A DNA stretch of 8,230 bases from Nocardia sp. (GTDB lineage: Bacteria; Actinomycetota; Actinomycetes; Mycobacteriales; Mycobacteriaceae): positions 1 to 8,230 of the forward strand of contig JABFXT010000680.1 in NCBI GenBank assembly GCA_013361595.1. Direction: 5' to 3'. Under the pieces are notes generated by a model. It worked only from the letters and a program-made list of their open reading frames with translations. It searched no databases and was not told where the DNA came from. The position numbers and the translations under genes were made by a program. This document shows positions 7,212-8,230 of this stretch, one piece after another. Each line of letters starts with the position of its first letter. Within the stretch, counting starts at the first letter, position 1.

Positions 7212-8173
7212 ACGGCGCGCACACTCCGCCGTCCTATCCGGATCCCCGGACACCAGCCAATATTCTCGCCGCCGGTACCGTGTTGTGGCGGCACGCACCC
7301 GGTTCCGCCGGGAGTGTGGAGATCGCGGTCATCCGGCGCCCCAAATATGAGGACTGGTCGCTGCCCAAAGGCAAACTCGACCCCGGCGAATCCCCGGTAC
7401 TGGCGGCTTTCCGGGAAACCGAGGAGGAGACCGGGCTGCGGCCCCGGCTGGGCCGCTATCTGGGCAAGGTGACCTATCCGATCACCGGGCACCGCAAGAT
7501 GAAACGGGTCGACTATTGGGCCGCCGAGGTGGTCGACGGGGAATTCAGCGCCAACAGCGAGGTCGACGAACTCGTCTGGTGCCCGTTGGACACGGTGATG
7601 TCGGAGTTGTCGTATCCGATGGACCGGCAGATCGTCCGGGCGTTCACCCGGTTACCGGCCGCCACCCACACCCTGATATTGGTGCGGCACGCGAAGGCCG
7701 GGCGACGGGACCGATACAGGGGACCCGACGAACAGCGGCCGCTCGAACTGGCCGGCTACCGGCAGTCGCTGGCGCTGGTCCCGAATCTGCTGGCGTTCGG
7801 CGCGCAGGAGATCTATTCGGCCGAACCGCTGCGCTGTGTGCAGACGGTGGCACCGCTGGCCGAGGAACTCGGCGTCGAGGTGGAGATCGAACCGCTACTG
7901 GGCGATATCGGCTATGCCGCCGACCCGGACAAGGCACGGGACCGGATCCGGCAACTGGTCTCGCCACAGCGGGTCCGGGTGCTGTGCAGTCAGGGCGACA
8001 CCATTCCGGACCTCGTCCGCTGGTGGGCGGAACAGGACGGGATGCGGTTGTCGCCCGCGCGGACCCGTAAAGGGTCGGTCTGGGTGCTGTCCTTCGCCGG
8101 CGATCGGCTGGTGGCCGCCGATCATCTCGACCGATCGTTGTCGGTCGATACCGCGCCCGCTGTCACCGCGTAG
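7208..8173 (+). CDS. mutT1: MutT1: Nudix hydrolase fused to a histidine-phosphatase domain
   Basis: MutT1 clears oxidised guanine nucleotides; the mycobacterial enzyme is reported to turn 8-oxo-dGTP and 8-oxo-GTP into diphosphates. The 321-residue protein has two domains. The Nudix domain (about 15–150) carries the box from Gly55 to Leu77: Gly55, Glu61, Arg69, Glu70, Glu73, Glu74 and Gly76 are all kept, with Thr71 at the usual hydrophobic place. The SixA-like phosphatase domain (about 153–310) starts [10 protein letters not shown] (156–165), with the RH motif at 160–161 and a [10 protein letters not shown] segment (204–213). The place where many histidine phosphatases have a second His reads [10 protein letters not shown] (260–269) with no His; the M. 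tuberculosis protein as I recall it also has QG. The GTG start overlaps the ppk1 TGA (GTGA) with GGA 6 nt upstream, so translational coupling to ppk1 is likely. A terminator follows 27 nt after the stop. Confidence 0.95.
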   Translation: MNGAHTPPSYPDPRTPANILAAGTVLWRHAPGSAGSVEIAVIRRPKYEDWSLPKGKLDPGESPVLAAFRETEEETGLRPRLGRYLGKVTYPITGHRKMKRVDYWAAEVVDGEFSANSEVDELVWCPLDTVMSELSYPMDRQIVRAFTRLPAATHTLILVRHAKAGRRDRYRGPDEQRPLELAGYRQSLALVPNLLAFGAQEIYSAEPLRCVQTVAPLAEELGVEVEIEPLLGDIGYAADPDKARDRIRQLVSPQRVRVLCSQGDTIPDLVRWWAEQDGMRLSPARTRKGSVWVLSFAGDRLVAADHLDRSLSVDTAPAVTA

Positions 8174-8200
8174 AACCGCGGCCGGGGTAGAGACGGTTAC

Positions 8201-8223
8201 GCCCCCGGGGATCGCCCGGGGGC
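8201..8223 (+). terminator. Rho-independent-type terminator after mutT1
   Basis: GCCCCCGGG (8201–8209) pairs perfectly with CCCGGGGGC (8215–8223), a 9-bp all-GC stem with a 5-nt loop (GATCG). It is followed only by TTGT, so the U tract is poor, as is common in actinobacteria. It lies 27 nt beyond the mutT1 stop and ends the fbiD–ppk1–mutT1 run. In M. tuberculosis the next gene (hupB) points the opposite way; if that holds here, this hairpin would serve both converging genes. Confidence 0.8.
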
Positions 8224-8230
8224 TTGTCCG

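Noticed and set aside
1..8230. Mobile element, CRISPR, tRNA, prophage or defence island
   Set aside because: No tandem direct repeats, cloverleaf, transposase or defence motifs were seen, and all frames are accounted for by conserved housekeeping genes in their expected order.

Overview
The window is high-GC DNA packed with long codon-biased reading frames. The gene order ung–thiL (minus), DUF3515 gene (plus), gpsA–ddlA (minus), F420-pathway guanylyltransferase–ppk1–mutT1 (plus) matches, as I recall it, the Rv2976c–Rv2985 neighbourhood of Mycobacterium tuberculosis. Together with the F420 gene and the two-domain MutT1, this points to an actinomycete of the Mycobacteriales. Nocardia is my best guess, but the genus is inferred.

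Layout. Positions 1–129 (minus) hold the first 43 codons of uracil-DNA glycosylase, cut by the window edge, and thiL (minus) lies 11 nt upstream of it. A 250-nt divergent control region (1140–1389) separates thiL from a small membrane-anchored DUF3515 protein (plus). That gene converges on ddlA with a 21-nt gap. ddlA (minus) is preceded by gpsA (minus), with 55 nt between them. Only 30 nt separate gpsA from the divergent fbiD/cofC-type gene, which is followed after 136 nt by ppk1. ppk1 overlaps mutT1 by 4 nt (GTGA). A strong GC-rich hairpin terminator closes the window at 8201–8223.

Functions. This is core metabolism and genome maintenance: uracil excision (Ung), thiamine diphosphate synthesis (ThiL), glycerol-3-phosphate for phospholipids (GpsA), the D-Ala-D-Ala peptidoglycan precursor (Ddl), coenzyme F420 synthesis (FbiD/CofC), polyphosphate synthesis (Ppk1) and oxidised-nucleotide clean-up (MutT1). 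Ung and MutT1 both protect DNA from damaged bases. The DUF3515 protein is the only gene here without a known function.

I see no mobile element, CRISPR array, RNA gene, phage gene or defence system, and nothing I would call a new biological system. The points worth a second look concern gene starts and control: a possible ATC start codon for thiL behind a strong Shine-Dalgarno sequence and a leader hairpin, a symmetric divergent -10 element, a possible leaderless ddlA promoter, and the very tight gpsA/fbiD divergence.
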